Below, one piece after another: positions 38,640 to 50,304 of a stretch of DNA of 64,000 nucleotides. Position numbers and translations under genes: made by a program. This DNA comes from Pythium myriotylum (lineage: Eukaryota; Oomycota; Peronosporomycetes; Pythiales; Pythiaceae). Position 1 is the first letter of the stretch, and the number at the start of each line of letters is the position of its first letter. The notes under the pieces were generated by a model. It saw only the letters and a list, made by a program, of their open reading frames with translations. It had not been told where the DNA came from and made no database searches. Where the stretch lies: positions 62,001-126,000 of the forward strand of contig JALJCQ010000033.1 of assembly GCA_023091665.1 (NCBI GenBank), written 5' to 3'.

Positions 38640-41600
38640 TTAGAGCCACGGAGCCCAGCCAGGGAACAAAGCACACAGGTTGCGCGGGTCTTGGGCCGCG
38701 CTGATGAGCTGCTTGACTTGTCCTTCAATGCTGAGCGCATTGCCGTTCGGGTCTTCGTAGCCTTCGAGCTTCTGGCGCACGCGGATCAGAGCTCGCGCCG
38801 CAGCGTCGTTGGCCGCTTCCGACACACCTGACGGCCCATTGTTGTTGGACGAGTCATCAAACTCACTTCCGTTGGATCGGGATCGGGATGCGCCTTCCTC
38901 TTGGATACGGAGTGCCTTGAGCGGCGATAACGTCCAGCGATACAGAGGGTCGTGAACAAACACCTCGAGGATCGTGACGACCGACGCGCTCTTCTTGCGC
39001 AGGAGCTGGAGTGTCGCCTCGCAGCATCGTGTGAACACGCCTTCAACTCCAGCAATACCCATGCCATCCACAAGGTCACGCGTAAGCCGGAAAGGCACAG
39101 TCTCAGGCGTGAACAACGCCATGCCCTGGTCGAAAACGACGCCAAAGTCGATATGCACGAGCTCAGCGGTCTCTTCGTGAATCAATATGTTTTGTGAGTG
39201 GCGGTCGCCAATTCCAAGAATGTATCCGACGATCGAAGTCACTGCCGCGCTCTGGACATACGCAAGGCGGCGCTTGTACCACATGGCTGCATCGGGGAAC
39301 TTCTCAAGGAAGAAGTGGTGAAACACAGGTGTGAAATTGTCCTGGATCACTTGGTACGCTGCATACTTGTCTGCCTGGTTCTTGAGGTACATGCGGCACT
39401 CGGCATGCTTCCACTCGTGAGGATGGTATCTCTCATGGGCTGACAACCGTTTTGAGGTGCGACTGACCAAATATGAGCCCCACGGAATAGTCTTGTCGAC
39501 CCACTCTAGTACACCGGCGATGGGAGACAACGGCACAACCTTGTAAGTGCGCAGCCGTAGGTTGCGTTTTCGCGTGTTTTGATCATCCTTGAGAAATTGA
39601 TTCATTGTGTCGAACACCTGCTCGATGACAAGGTCCTGTCGTATATCATCTTTGCCTTTGACAAGTTGCTTGAAACGACGACCGTCCGAACCAAAGCAGT
39701 AAATGATTTTTGGTCGATGAATGCCGCTGTCTGTGATGGAGAACATGGGATCGAATGATAGCACTCGACTAACACCAGAGTAATCCATGTCCGGTCGAGG
39801 GGTGATTGCGCAAGTTAGCACTGCAGGCATCGCTGCCCTCCCGTTAGCAGAGACGTTGGAACGTCGTGATCTCTCTCGAAGGCAATGATCGAATGGAACC
39901 GAGTTCCCACCGAGCGTCGTAATTTTGACGTCCGCTAACGGGATCTTCTTTCCAAGCTTGTGGTAGTCTCTCGTGTCGAACAGCGCGAGCTGAATGTACG
40001 CATTTGACAAAACATCTAGTGAGTCCACCAGCTCGCACTGTGGGCCCTTTCGAAGCCTGTCCAGATATTTCTTTGCTCCATCTGACTTCGCGTCGCCAAC
40101 GTTCGTGCGAAACTCGACAGAGCCCTTGCCCTCGACGTCTCCACTATTCTTCAGTGCGAGAAGCTGAACAAGTGCGTGATGCGGATGCTGCTCACACAAC
40201 TTGATAACTATGAGGCTTAGCACTCGCTCGAAAAGTGGTGCTCCATCTCCTTCGGATCGACCAGTGGGCAGTGTGCTTCCAACTCGCGATATAATCTGAT
40301 ACGACAACGGCACAAACTTGTAGGATGGTACTGAATCAACGATCTCACGCATCACGGGGTTCACGCTGGCCTTTAGTTGGTTCGCAAACCATAGTGATAG
40401 CACACGAAACACGACGGCTAGCTCTGACTTGGCCGACAAAGCTAGTGCCTTGCCAAAACTGCGAAGAGCTCCACCCAAAAAATGGTCGACAGAAGTCTCC
40501 ACTTTTGTTCGCTCTTCATAGTCATACTGCACTTCTTTGTTGAGTGCGTGGATATGAGCCCGATTCTCATGCTGCTTCGCTTCGTTCATCGCTAGGCACT
40601 CCGCCAACTCACGCTGACGAGCTTCTGCGACTCGCTTCCCAGCCTGCCATTCTCGTGAGGCAACTCGAGTCGCAACTTGTTGATACATTTCAGCCATGTA
40701 ATCGGCCAGTGCAAGATGTGCTTTTGCTGCATCTTGAACGTACCCGGGCGTTGACTTCAGCTCGTTACTGTCCATTGAATCGACAATGTTCACTGCCTTC
40801 TGGAGATAGTCTCGGAGAATGATCTGAGAGTTCTCAGAACGTTGAGAGGCAATCCACTTTCCCGTGACAGTTAATGAAGAGACATGAAGCATTCTAAGCA
40901 TGGCATCGTAATTCTGGGGATCTTTGCGTTGGTGAGCTTCCAGTTCCAGTTGAAGTTGCTTTGCCACCCAGACTGCACTTCGTGATTCTCGCTGACTCCA
41001 TAGCAACTTCGCTCGTTCCATCTTCCATTGGGCTTCTTCAATGAATGATAAATGGCCTCCACTATAGAGTTCCTCGAGTTTCATGTGGGACTTGTAAGCT
41101 ATGGCAACTCGCCCAGCCTGACGACTGAACTCGGAGAGGGTCAAGTAGATTTTTGAAAGTGTTCGGGCTCGGTCCGGTAACTCAACAGTCTTGGCAAGAA
41201 CCTCTTCAAGCGATAGGAGCCCTTCCAGAGTATCGAAGGCGATCCCACTGTGTGTGCGATGGTGCTTTAGCCATGTCTCGAATGCTCGGGACAATGAAGA
41301 AGCGGGAAGCTTTGCACACTCTTCAATCACGTGAAGAGCCTGGAGGCGCAATAAAGCCTCGATGGATTCTCGAGTGTTCTCCAGCCCAAACAAGCTTGCC
41401 CTAGCGTTTTGAAGTCCATGCTGCTTTGCGAGTTTAGTTGTTTGAACCAGATGGGTCATGTCTCGGTGTGCCAATGCCTTCAAAGCACTGAATATCGTTT
41501 TCTGATGCATGTAGGGTTCGTCCGATCCCAATGGAGCCAGTTCCGGGCTACTGGCTAGTTCTGTTGACTCCCACTGCAGACTCTTCCAAGCGAGCTCAAA

Positions 41601-44600
41601 ACGGTGTTCCTGAATCGTGTGACTATCAATTCCTCGTCCAGCTAAACATTGCAGTCTTTCTAGAAGCAGCCGCTCGTATCCAAGTCGATTAAGAGCATTC
41701 AGTGAGCCTTCAATTGTTGCATTTGAGTGCCCTTGGTCGAATCGAAGTGCTACGTCGTACAATGGTAGAACTTGGGAATAGTTACCTTCACGATTGTATG
41801 TTACCATCTGCGACCCAAGTGTTCGACCGTCGTTCACTCCATAAATTCCATCGACGTCGTCGTCTTGGGCGTATGCATTAACAAGGATAGACCTTATCCG
41901 AGCCTCTGACTCTGGCTTTTCTGCTGCTGTATCCATCGAGAGAGACAACGGAGAAAGGGAGCCACCGTGAACGGCCTCTAGCCACATCTCAACATATTGC
42001 ATAGCTGAAAAGGGCATCTTCGCTCGAACGGCCGCTTCAGCGAGGTCCAGTAGGTCAACATCGACAAGGCAAGAGTATGCCAACCCCTTCAGAGCTTGGG
42101 GATTAGATTTAACGAGACTTGATCCACCTGGGCTCTTGTCTGGAGTAGCCTTTTGGGGAGTGTGTGACGCTTGTTGGGGGCGGTGCTGTCCGTTACTTTC
42201 CACAAACATTGCCTTCTCCGTCTCCCTCAGAAAGTTGATTGTGTGGATGACTAATTGGAGAGCACGCGTATCAGAGGGCGCTAGCGCCATCGAGGAAGTG
42301 ATTCTACGGATGCTCTCGTTTACAACGGCTGATGTTTTTGGATCTCGGCGTTCGTTCTTCAGGATTGCCCATACGACGTATGGAAATACAAAGACTGCCA
42401 TATCCACTCGATGACGAATCAACGGAGCACACGCGCGCAACACTCGATCTGCAGAATACTCTGCCATCGCTTCCGCCAGCGGACAGATCCATTCTTCGAA
42501 CGAAGCTGTCTCGTACGCACGCCACAAGGTCCGAAGATTTGACAGACGCAAGAGTGTTGGCAAACCTCTTCTCGACGCTGACGATGGGATAGCAACTGAC
42601 CAGTTTGAAGCTGAGGTGTGCACGAAAGGTTCCAGAAATGCCTTTAGCTCTTGGTCTCTACTCTTTGCAAGTGCCTTGTTGCCTTCTTCGAGACGGAGAA
42701 CACTCTTAATAGAGTTTAGTGATTCGCGGATGACTTCACAACTCTCAAACGACTCTCCACCGGTTTCAAACAATACAGAGCTGAAGTACTGGAGGAGATG
42801 CTCGTACATCTCAACCAAAAATGTTGACCTGGTCTCTCGTAAGGCTCCGCGTCTGAAATGTCGCATATATAAACGACTCAGTTCATCCCCGTCTTGCCCT
42901 GGGCTGAGTTCGAAATCGCTTGCCCACACTCCAATTTCACCAAGCGTGTCGGCAATGATAAGCAGCAGATTTCCAGAGTTCGACTGGGTTGAACTTCTAA
43001 ATTGGGTACTTAGTGTGAAAAATGTCCGTGCAAGCTTAGCCAACACTGCAATTTGGGCTTCAGCAGCTTCTTGCTTATCTTGCTTTGAGTCTGCATCATC
43101 GACAGTGCGTTGCAGATTGTCTGACACGACGCGGACATGATCTCGAAGAGCAGAGAGTTGTGAGTAAAGACCGAGGAAATCTGTAGAACAGGAGTCCGAG
43201 CCAGCATGCGCTGTGTTCGAATCTCTTGTAGATGTCGTGCGAGGCTGGTAAAAGCGCTCACCGACTCGGTTTGCGCGCAGAACGAAATGCTCAATTTGAA
43301 GGATCGCCTCTTGGCAAGTTTTGTCAGACACTGTCGCTGAGACTCGATGCACGGATTCAAGAGACTTGCGCCTGTCTGATGCAGACTCTCGAGCACTCCT
43401 TCCATTCGAAGTGGACAACATGGAGTTCATCTTGTCGAGACACGCAGCAACTCCTGCGGGGACCATTTCAACATCGGCCATGTACTTACCCAGCCCAGAC
43501 GCCAAATTGTTGCAGATCGCGAACATTACCCACTCAAAGTGAGCCTTGTCGTCGTTGTCAAGGGTTAGAGAGTCTGAGGACCTGCTTGAACGCGCCAGGA
43601 TGTCTGCTATCTCTTGGACGACGAAGTTGAGATACTTGCCAAACGCGTCAGTGGTGGTTTTCATGAAGTGGTCACAGATATCACGGACAAGATAAGCAAG
43701 CTTGCGTGATGACGGCTTGTCTCGTCGTCGAACATTCTTGACTGTCTCGAACAGGACATGCAAAAGCATGTGTTGAAGGAGAGGCCCATTACCGATATCG
43801 GAGCTCGACAATGTACTCTTTATCTCCGTCACGAACAGACAAAAGCACTCAATAGTGCGAGAGACTAGCGGCTCGTGGAAGCTAGTTCGCAGTAGTAGCT
43901 CATGAAACTCGGATAGAAGCTCGGCTAAGTTCATGCGGGTCCAACCGATTCCCGAATACTTCTCGTTCATATTCTTCATCGCGGAAGCCCAATGATCAGC
44001 TCCTTCAGCACCTTCGCTTTCAGATGAATAGTTGCAACCGACAATATCCCACACACAAAACCTCACCATCTTCATCACGACATGACCAAGATGAGAAAAC
44101 GATAAAGAAAGCGTTGACGCCTTCTCCTCTGCTACTGCTAGCATTCGATCTCCGATATCTCGAATCACAGGAGCTTGCGTAGACATTGACGAGGAATGCA
44201 GAACAAATCCAAGCGCGAAGAGGTCTGTGATAAGCTGCTCTTGGACATAACCCGACAAGATTTGTTGTTGGCGAGCTTCCTCTTCTGTTTGCGCGTCAGT
44301 CGGGTTGTTGAGGAGCAGTACGTGAGAGAACTCGTTCACAAGAGGAAAATTATGGTCTTCATCGCCAGCTCGCGAACCTGCAATATCGTACAGTAAAGCT
44401 AACGGCAGAATTACATCAGAATATTCTCTGAAGGCCTCGATGACGCTCTCAGCCCCTCGTTCCTTTGAACGTGACAGGAAGACTGCAGGGAACTCGTCAA
44501 GTATCTTTGTGGCATCGAGTTCGGATTCGACAGCAACATGTTTTCGCAATTCCTCGCCATTGAAAATTGACTGGCCGCCGGCCATGCTCATCATGTGGTG

Positions 44601-47600
44601 TGACCATAGGTATCCAAAATGGTCGGCCACCATACGTGCAGCTGATGGATACCCATACCAGACAGAGACTTCATTTAACCAGACTTGAAGGATATCGGAA
44701 CGCGAGTAGATCCCAATATCTTGACGTGCCAATTCCACGAGGACGATAAGTGCGTGAGGCACAGCTTTTGGACTTGAGCATGTGCACACAAGCAGCGTGG
44801 TCAACGCAACCACGCCAGACTCGACAGACTGAGGTCTGTAAATGTTGTCGCTCGACTGAATGCCGCACGGAAGACTACGTGAGAGGATCCCGTAAATATC
44901 GTTGAAGACTTGCTTTCCTCCATCAGGATACATATAAAACACCGTTTGAAGTGCCCGGGCGGATGTGAAGCGAACTGAAATGCTGGGATCCAGGAGTGTG
45001 GTCATGGTGTCTTCAACAAACTCGCCGAACATGTCTGTGTTTAAGCGAAAGAATACTTCCATCGCCACTGTTTCCGTATCGCGCACACACGACAGTTCAG
45101 CTCTCGCTGGTAACTGCCGACCACTATCCACAACCTTCCTTGCGGTAGCGAGAAGGAGCTCTGGAATCTCCTCTTTGTGCGTTATCTTTCGATTTTCGTA
45201 CATTACAGCGAAGCGCATCAAAACTAGCAAGACATCCGTGCTGAAGATAAGAACACCAGCTGAATTCCCAAACCTCGTGGCTCGCTGACTTCCTCGATTA
45301 ACCTCTTCTCGCACATTGTCGATAATTTTTACGAGCAGCTCGAGACTGTCGCACCCACCAATCCCGCATAGCATTGAACCAACGGCGACGAGGAAATCCG
45401 GAGTGAAACTGAGTTGCAAGGCATAGTTCTTCACTGTTTTGAGACCACTATCTTTCTTGAGCACGAGGATTACTCGAAGCGACCACAGACTAAGAATCCG
45501 TGTCGCGTGGGAGACACGGTAACTTGGTTTTGCTGCAGTGATAATTTGCTCGCTGCCCAAAAGGATAGATCAAATAATTGTAATCCAATAACGAAGGCAT
45601 AGCGGACTAACCTGTCGCCGTCATCATCATCCAAACTAGGCCCAGGATCTGTGGCTCCTGCACTCGGCTGAGAGGCAAGAGTATCCCAGTCCCAGCTTGT
45701 TGCAGTTGGTGGTGTCGAACTGATCGTTGTTGATGAGAAAGCTCGTGAACCAACTGCCCGATCACTGCTAAGTTGACTCGAGACCTGCTGCGAGGAGCCC
45801 CCGGTATCAGAATCCATTGTCAACAGCTCTAAGGACGCTTCGATAGAAGCAACGATTTTGCGGATTGCCGGTCGGAGTTCGGATGGAATCCGTAAGTCCA
45901 GTGCGTCAGCGCACGGGTGCCTAAGAGTTTGTAGGCTTGTTGGGCCCTGGAGCAACAGAATGAAAGTGTGAAAGGCGATGAGAAATCGATTCATGACGCT
46001 TGCAGTCATCGCAGACTTGCGGGCTTGATCGATTGTTCCAGCAGAGACGTGGTCGGCGAGGACAGAGAGGATCTTCTGCAAAAATGCAGACACAAGCCTG
46101 ACGACCCCCTTCGTATTACTTGTTGATTCTGCGCTGTGGGTATCAAGGAGCTGAGCGTACATGCATGCAACTATTTGACCAACCTAGACACGACAAATGT
46201 GAGACGTGATGCCAAAATCATCCCGGTCCCCCCGATCGTACCAGCATGAAAGAGTTCAACTGACATAACATCTTTGGAGAATCAGGATCGGCAGAACTGA
46301 GCTTGGCTGTAAAATTTTCGATCATAGCGCCAAACTCGGTTGCAAGCAGATCTCGTGCTGACTCGACCGATTCTTGACCTGCTGTGCTTCGTGATGCACA
46401 TATTCGTACAATACTTCGATGCACTTTGTCTATATCCGTTTCTGTCCTCACTCTTGTTTCAAAGGAGAGCCGTCTTGCAAGCTTATCAGGTATTCTCACA
46501 CGTGTGAACACATTTCGATTCTCATAATCCGAGAAGTTACTCGCGATGAATCCCGGTGGCTTGGCACTACGATACAACTCTATCAGAGGAGGGAAGGAAT
46601 CTGGATGGTGTAAACTCTTCGAAAAGGACTGAAAATACTCATGAGTCTCTTCCATCCACGCTAATCCCCATTCTTGCATTGCAAAATGAACACCAAACCC
46701 ATCGAGTTCTGGACCCACACCGCTACTGGGTGAAGAATTACTTGGCCCAGTCAAGGTTTGTGATACCCGTAACTGGAGATCACCGAACAAGAATGCAGTT
46801 ATTAGACTTGGTTGTGGCGCAATGTTGAGGAATGATGAGAGAATTGTCGAGTAAATTGCAGGAAGCCCCCCTAAATTTGTCAACTTCTTCTCCCAACTCG
46901 AGTCTAGCGGCATCTGCTCTTCAAGTGCCATCGTGGACTGAATATGTTTGATCACAGATAGAAGCACTTGTGAGCGGACAGCGAGAACCCCATGACCGTC
47001 GGGATGTGTTTGGATATCGATACCCAGATCAGTATCAGCGGAGGGCTGAGTAACCTGTAACAACAACAATAGGAAAGCAACCGAAGCCGTAGATCTGGGC
47101 AATGAGTCGCTTCCACTACCAGACGTCACGCGGGATGTCTCGTTTCTATACAATCCCCATAATTGGGAGCTCGACGTCGCGATGACCGAGCGCTCCACAA
47201 GGCCAAAGGAGATGAAATAACTCATCACCATGAATAACACCTCACCAATGCTCCCCTGAGGCGTGTGAAGGCTGAGTTCGTTTGCGTACGGAAGGTCAGG
47301 CTTTAGCACTGCGGTCCACACCTTGAGCCATACTTCCTCGAACATTTCACTCTTGAGATCTGGATGGCTCAGCGAAAACACAGCTAGCTGTGCGACAAGA
47401 TGTAGAGCAACCGTGTGGCGCCTATCTGCTTCTTTTGACTCCAGTAGGTACGAGATGTAGTTCATGAGTTCAACTACATCACCAATTCGCTCCTCTACGT
47501 AGTAGTCACCATGGCGACGGAATATGGCAGTCAAGATTACCAACCGAGCCACTTGCCTTCTCTGAAGAACTCGGGTCTGCTTCTGCTGTTGGAGCTGCAC

Positions 47601-49055
47601 CTTGTAGTTCTCACGGAAATGCGAAAAAGGAGCGATTATGGCGCCGGATTCATCGTGGGAACCATTCGACATGATTTGATTGAGAAGTCTTTCCCAAGCC
47701 ATTGGTGACGTAGACTCTAATGATCGCTTGGCCGGTGATCGAAATTCTTCGACAATTGCGTTATCACTGGTATTAGCATCAACAGTGGAGGTTGAAGCTT
47801 CAGCGATCCTGTGCAATAGCCGATCGTGATAGTAAATTGTATCGGCGACGCACGCGAAGAACGCATTGGCAGAATGGTCTATCACAACACTTGTGGAATC
47901 GCTACTTCCACTAACACCCACAGATGATGCTACAGGCGATGGGTGAGACAGCGCAGGGATATTCTGTAGCATGCCTCCTTCAAGAAATATTGCCAAAAGC
48001 GCTTTAGCATCACGGATAAGGCGGGCAGGATTCAGATTCCCTTGCAACACGAGGCTTTCGACGTGGTACTCGAACAGTTCGACGTAGAGTGACACAAACT
48101 CAGCTAACGTTGGTTTCCAGCGCTGCCTTGCTGTCTTGAATGTACGTTTGATGTATTGCATGAAGGAACACCCATTCTCCACGAGTAATTGGCCGACAAA
48201 AGTGAAATATTTTCTTCCCACGTCAGTCACGACGCCAATCATTTTGGGTGCGATATCCGCTTGGGGTGTTTTACTGCTAGTCGCACTCTCATTCAGCTTA
48301 TTGAACCATTCGGAGAGAAAAGGGACAAGCATCGGCAGCCAATCGTGAAGATCGTACGGCGTGTGAGTAAGCACAAGCTGAATGACTGACACGAGCGTGG
48401 TAAAATCACCTGATCTGGGTGACGGAAACGACGTGTGATGCACAGCTCCGTGATCCACAGCCGCAAGGGCCAATTCCATGGCCTCTTGGAGCTGTTTTTT
48501 CTCCAACACAGCGCAGTACACGCGAAAGTCGAGGATAAGTTCGATGGTCTGCCAAGCGGCTCGCTCGATGTCACCGAAAATACGTTTCTCTGCCGGATCT
48601 ACGTGCTCTGCATCGCCGTGATTGATCACCAGCAGCGCGAACTCAAACAACTGCGTGACGACTTCGCGACCATTTGGGTCCAAGTGGAGGATCGGACCGT
48701 CCACGGTGTGCGCGCTCGCGAACTCGTTGCGCATGTTGAGCCACCAGGAGAGCTTGGGGCCTTTGCTGCCGGCAACAGAGGTGCCCTTGATTTTGCGCTT
48801 CTTACCCTTTGCGACGCCCGAGTCGACGCCCATGAACGCGAGCACGTCGGCCTTGACGATGTGGAGGAGTCCAAAGAGCAGCAGCCCCCAGCCGCGCCAC
48901 TTGTGGACGAGCGTGCGGTTCGCGGGCACCGCCATGAAGGCCTCGGCCTGTGCCATGGCGACGCCGCGCTCCTTGGCGGCTTTGGCTGTGCGCAGCGCGT
49001 TGCACACGCCGAGGAACGTCGTCCAGACGCGGTCCACATCCTTGGTCAAGTCCAT
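38640..49055 (-). CDS. ATM: ATM/Tel1-type PIKK DNA-damage kinase (3 exons)
   Basis: Exons 49055-46242, 46183-45612 and 45552-38640, introns 58 and 59 bp, phases agree, giving 3432 residues (human ATM 3056). Near the start, ALRTAKAAKERGVAM fits the TAN motif that distinguishes ATM/Tel1 from other PIKKs. A long helical-repeat region and a FAT domain follow. The kinase (about 3000-3340) has LGIGDRHSQNILI, HIDFGVVFDQG, and TPETVPFRLTRDLVDGMGI followed by VEGVFTRCCE, the ATM signature. The last residues form a FATC domain (QLISAAQDPRNLCALFPGWA). It responds to double-strand breaks through MRN and phosphorylates SQ/TQ sites. Start at 49055 is preferred over an upstream Cys-rich extension. The first 450 bp are markedly GC-richer than the rest. 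Shares a 121-bp promoter with ZMAT2. Confidence 0.95.
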
Positions 49056-49176
49056 GGTGGGCGGGAAATGGGGAAAGGAACAGCAACATTCACCGCCGGT
49101 AGGTTCGCATGCGCACTTAGTCAAAGTTAACTTAGCACAGGCCAACCAGGGAAGCGGAAGGAAACCAGGCCGAACG
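49056..49176. promoter_or_regulatory. 121-bp bidirectional promoter, ATM and ZMAT2
   Basis: The ATG of ATM (minus, 49055) and the proposed ATG of ZMAT2 (plus, 49177) are 121 bp apart, so both promoters and 5' untranslated regions must fit here. TTAGTCAAAGTTAACTTAGC at 49117-49136 contains GTTAAC, a perfect palindrome. No TATA box seen. Confidence 0.5.
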
Positions 49177-50173
49177 ATGGGGGTACGTGGTGCTCTTACT
49201 CTCCGTGTGATGGTGACGATGCGAATGAGCAGGGGCGGCGATGCGTAGGAGAAGGCGAAAGGAGTCGCGAATGTCGTGCGCCAGACGTGGGACCGCGAGC
49301 ACTACGAGAAGCTCGCGCAGATGCGCGCGAGCGGACAGCTCCAGGAGGAAGAGGTACGTGTGGTCGAATCGGCTGGAAAGAGGAGTCTGGGCTCCAACAC
49401 GGTGGTTCGTTGGTAGGCAGAAAAGAAGGTAATCAAGTCCAGTCGCCAGGAGTTCAAGGCTGCGGACGAGGGAGCCGCGGGCCCCGCCGGATCCTCCCGC
49501 GCGTTCTTGAAGTCGCGAACGGAGCGAGTGACTCTGGAAGACAAAGTCGGCACCGTCCGCGTGATCAAGGGCGACGATGCTATCAAGGCAAATGGCTACT
49601 ACTGTGAAGTGTGTGAGCGCACTTTGAAAGACTCAGTCGCGTATCTCGATCACATCAACGGCAAAAGACGTGGGTACTTCATCGACCTATCTCATTCGGG
49701 CAGCATGGTCACTTTTGCTTGGTACACAGATCTCCAGAAGCTTGGATATAGCATGCGTGTGGAGCGGTCGTCTGTTGATCAAGTAAAGAGTCGTCTGCAG
49801 ATTGCAGCGAAGCGAAAATATGAACCGATCCTCACCCAGAAGGTCGATCCGATGGAAGGTATGTATTCTCGATCAGCGAGGTTCTCAGTCTGGAACCGAC
49901 TTTGTGTTAACACTTACAAATGTAGAGTTCGAGAAAAAGAAGCGAGAGGCGGAAGAAGAGGAAGCTCGACGTAAGCGCCAACGAAAAGAAGCCAAGAAGG
50001 CCAAGAAACATGCCGATGGTCCGAACGATGCAGACACCGACACGAACGTTGAGGCAAAAATTGAAGTCGAAGAGAAGCCGCCAAAAGAAGAAACTGAGGA
50101 GCCCAATGACGAGGAAGCCGCCATGATGGCGATGATGGGTTTCGGAGGATTTGGGACATCCAAAAAGAATTGA
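49177..50173 (+). CDS. ZMAT2: ZMAT2/Snu23 U4/U6.U5 tri-snRNP zinc-finger protein (5 exons)
   Basis: Exons 49177-49182, 49285-49353, 49417-49669, 49730-49858 and 49926-50173 give 234 residues. The last four exons are secure. They rebuild TWDREHYEKLAQ, RTERVTLEDKVG, GYYCEVCERTLKDSVAYLDH, INGKRH-LQKLGYSMRVERS (the second zinc His is split over intron 3) and MMGFGGFGTSKK, all matching the ZMAT2/Snu23 family. The U1-type C2H2 finger binds RNA or protein in the tri-snRNP; the protein is released during spliceosome activation. The first exon (ATG GGG, then GTACGT) is only six bases; it is in phase, but the evidence is the donor and lack of another ATG, so the true start is uncertain. The C-terminal half is highly charged. 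Confidence 0.9.
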
Positions 50174-50304
50174 TTTTGTACATTATTATTCTCTCTCTAC
50201 TGATTCATGGAAGTTTTACCTCCAATAAATAAGCTAACTTAGTTCATCAGCCGGTCACCAGGGCCGTTCCATCCACGGAAGGACAGTCGAAGGATCAACT
50301 CAAG

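Noticed and set aside
49093..49145. Cys-rich N-terminal extension of ATM
   Set aside because: The extension covers the shared promoter and would overlap it almost fully; the TAN motif follows soon after the ATG at 49055, as in other ATM proteins.
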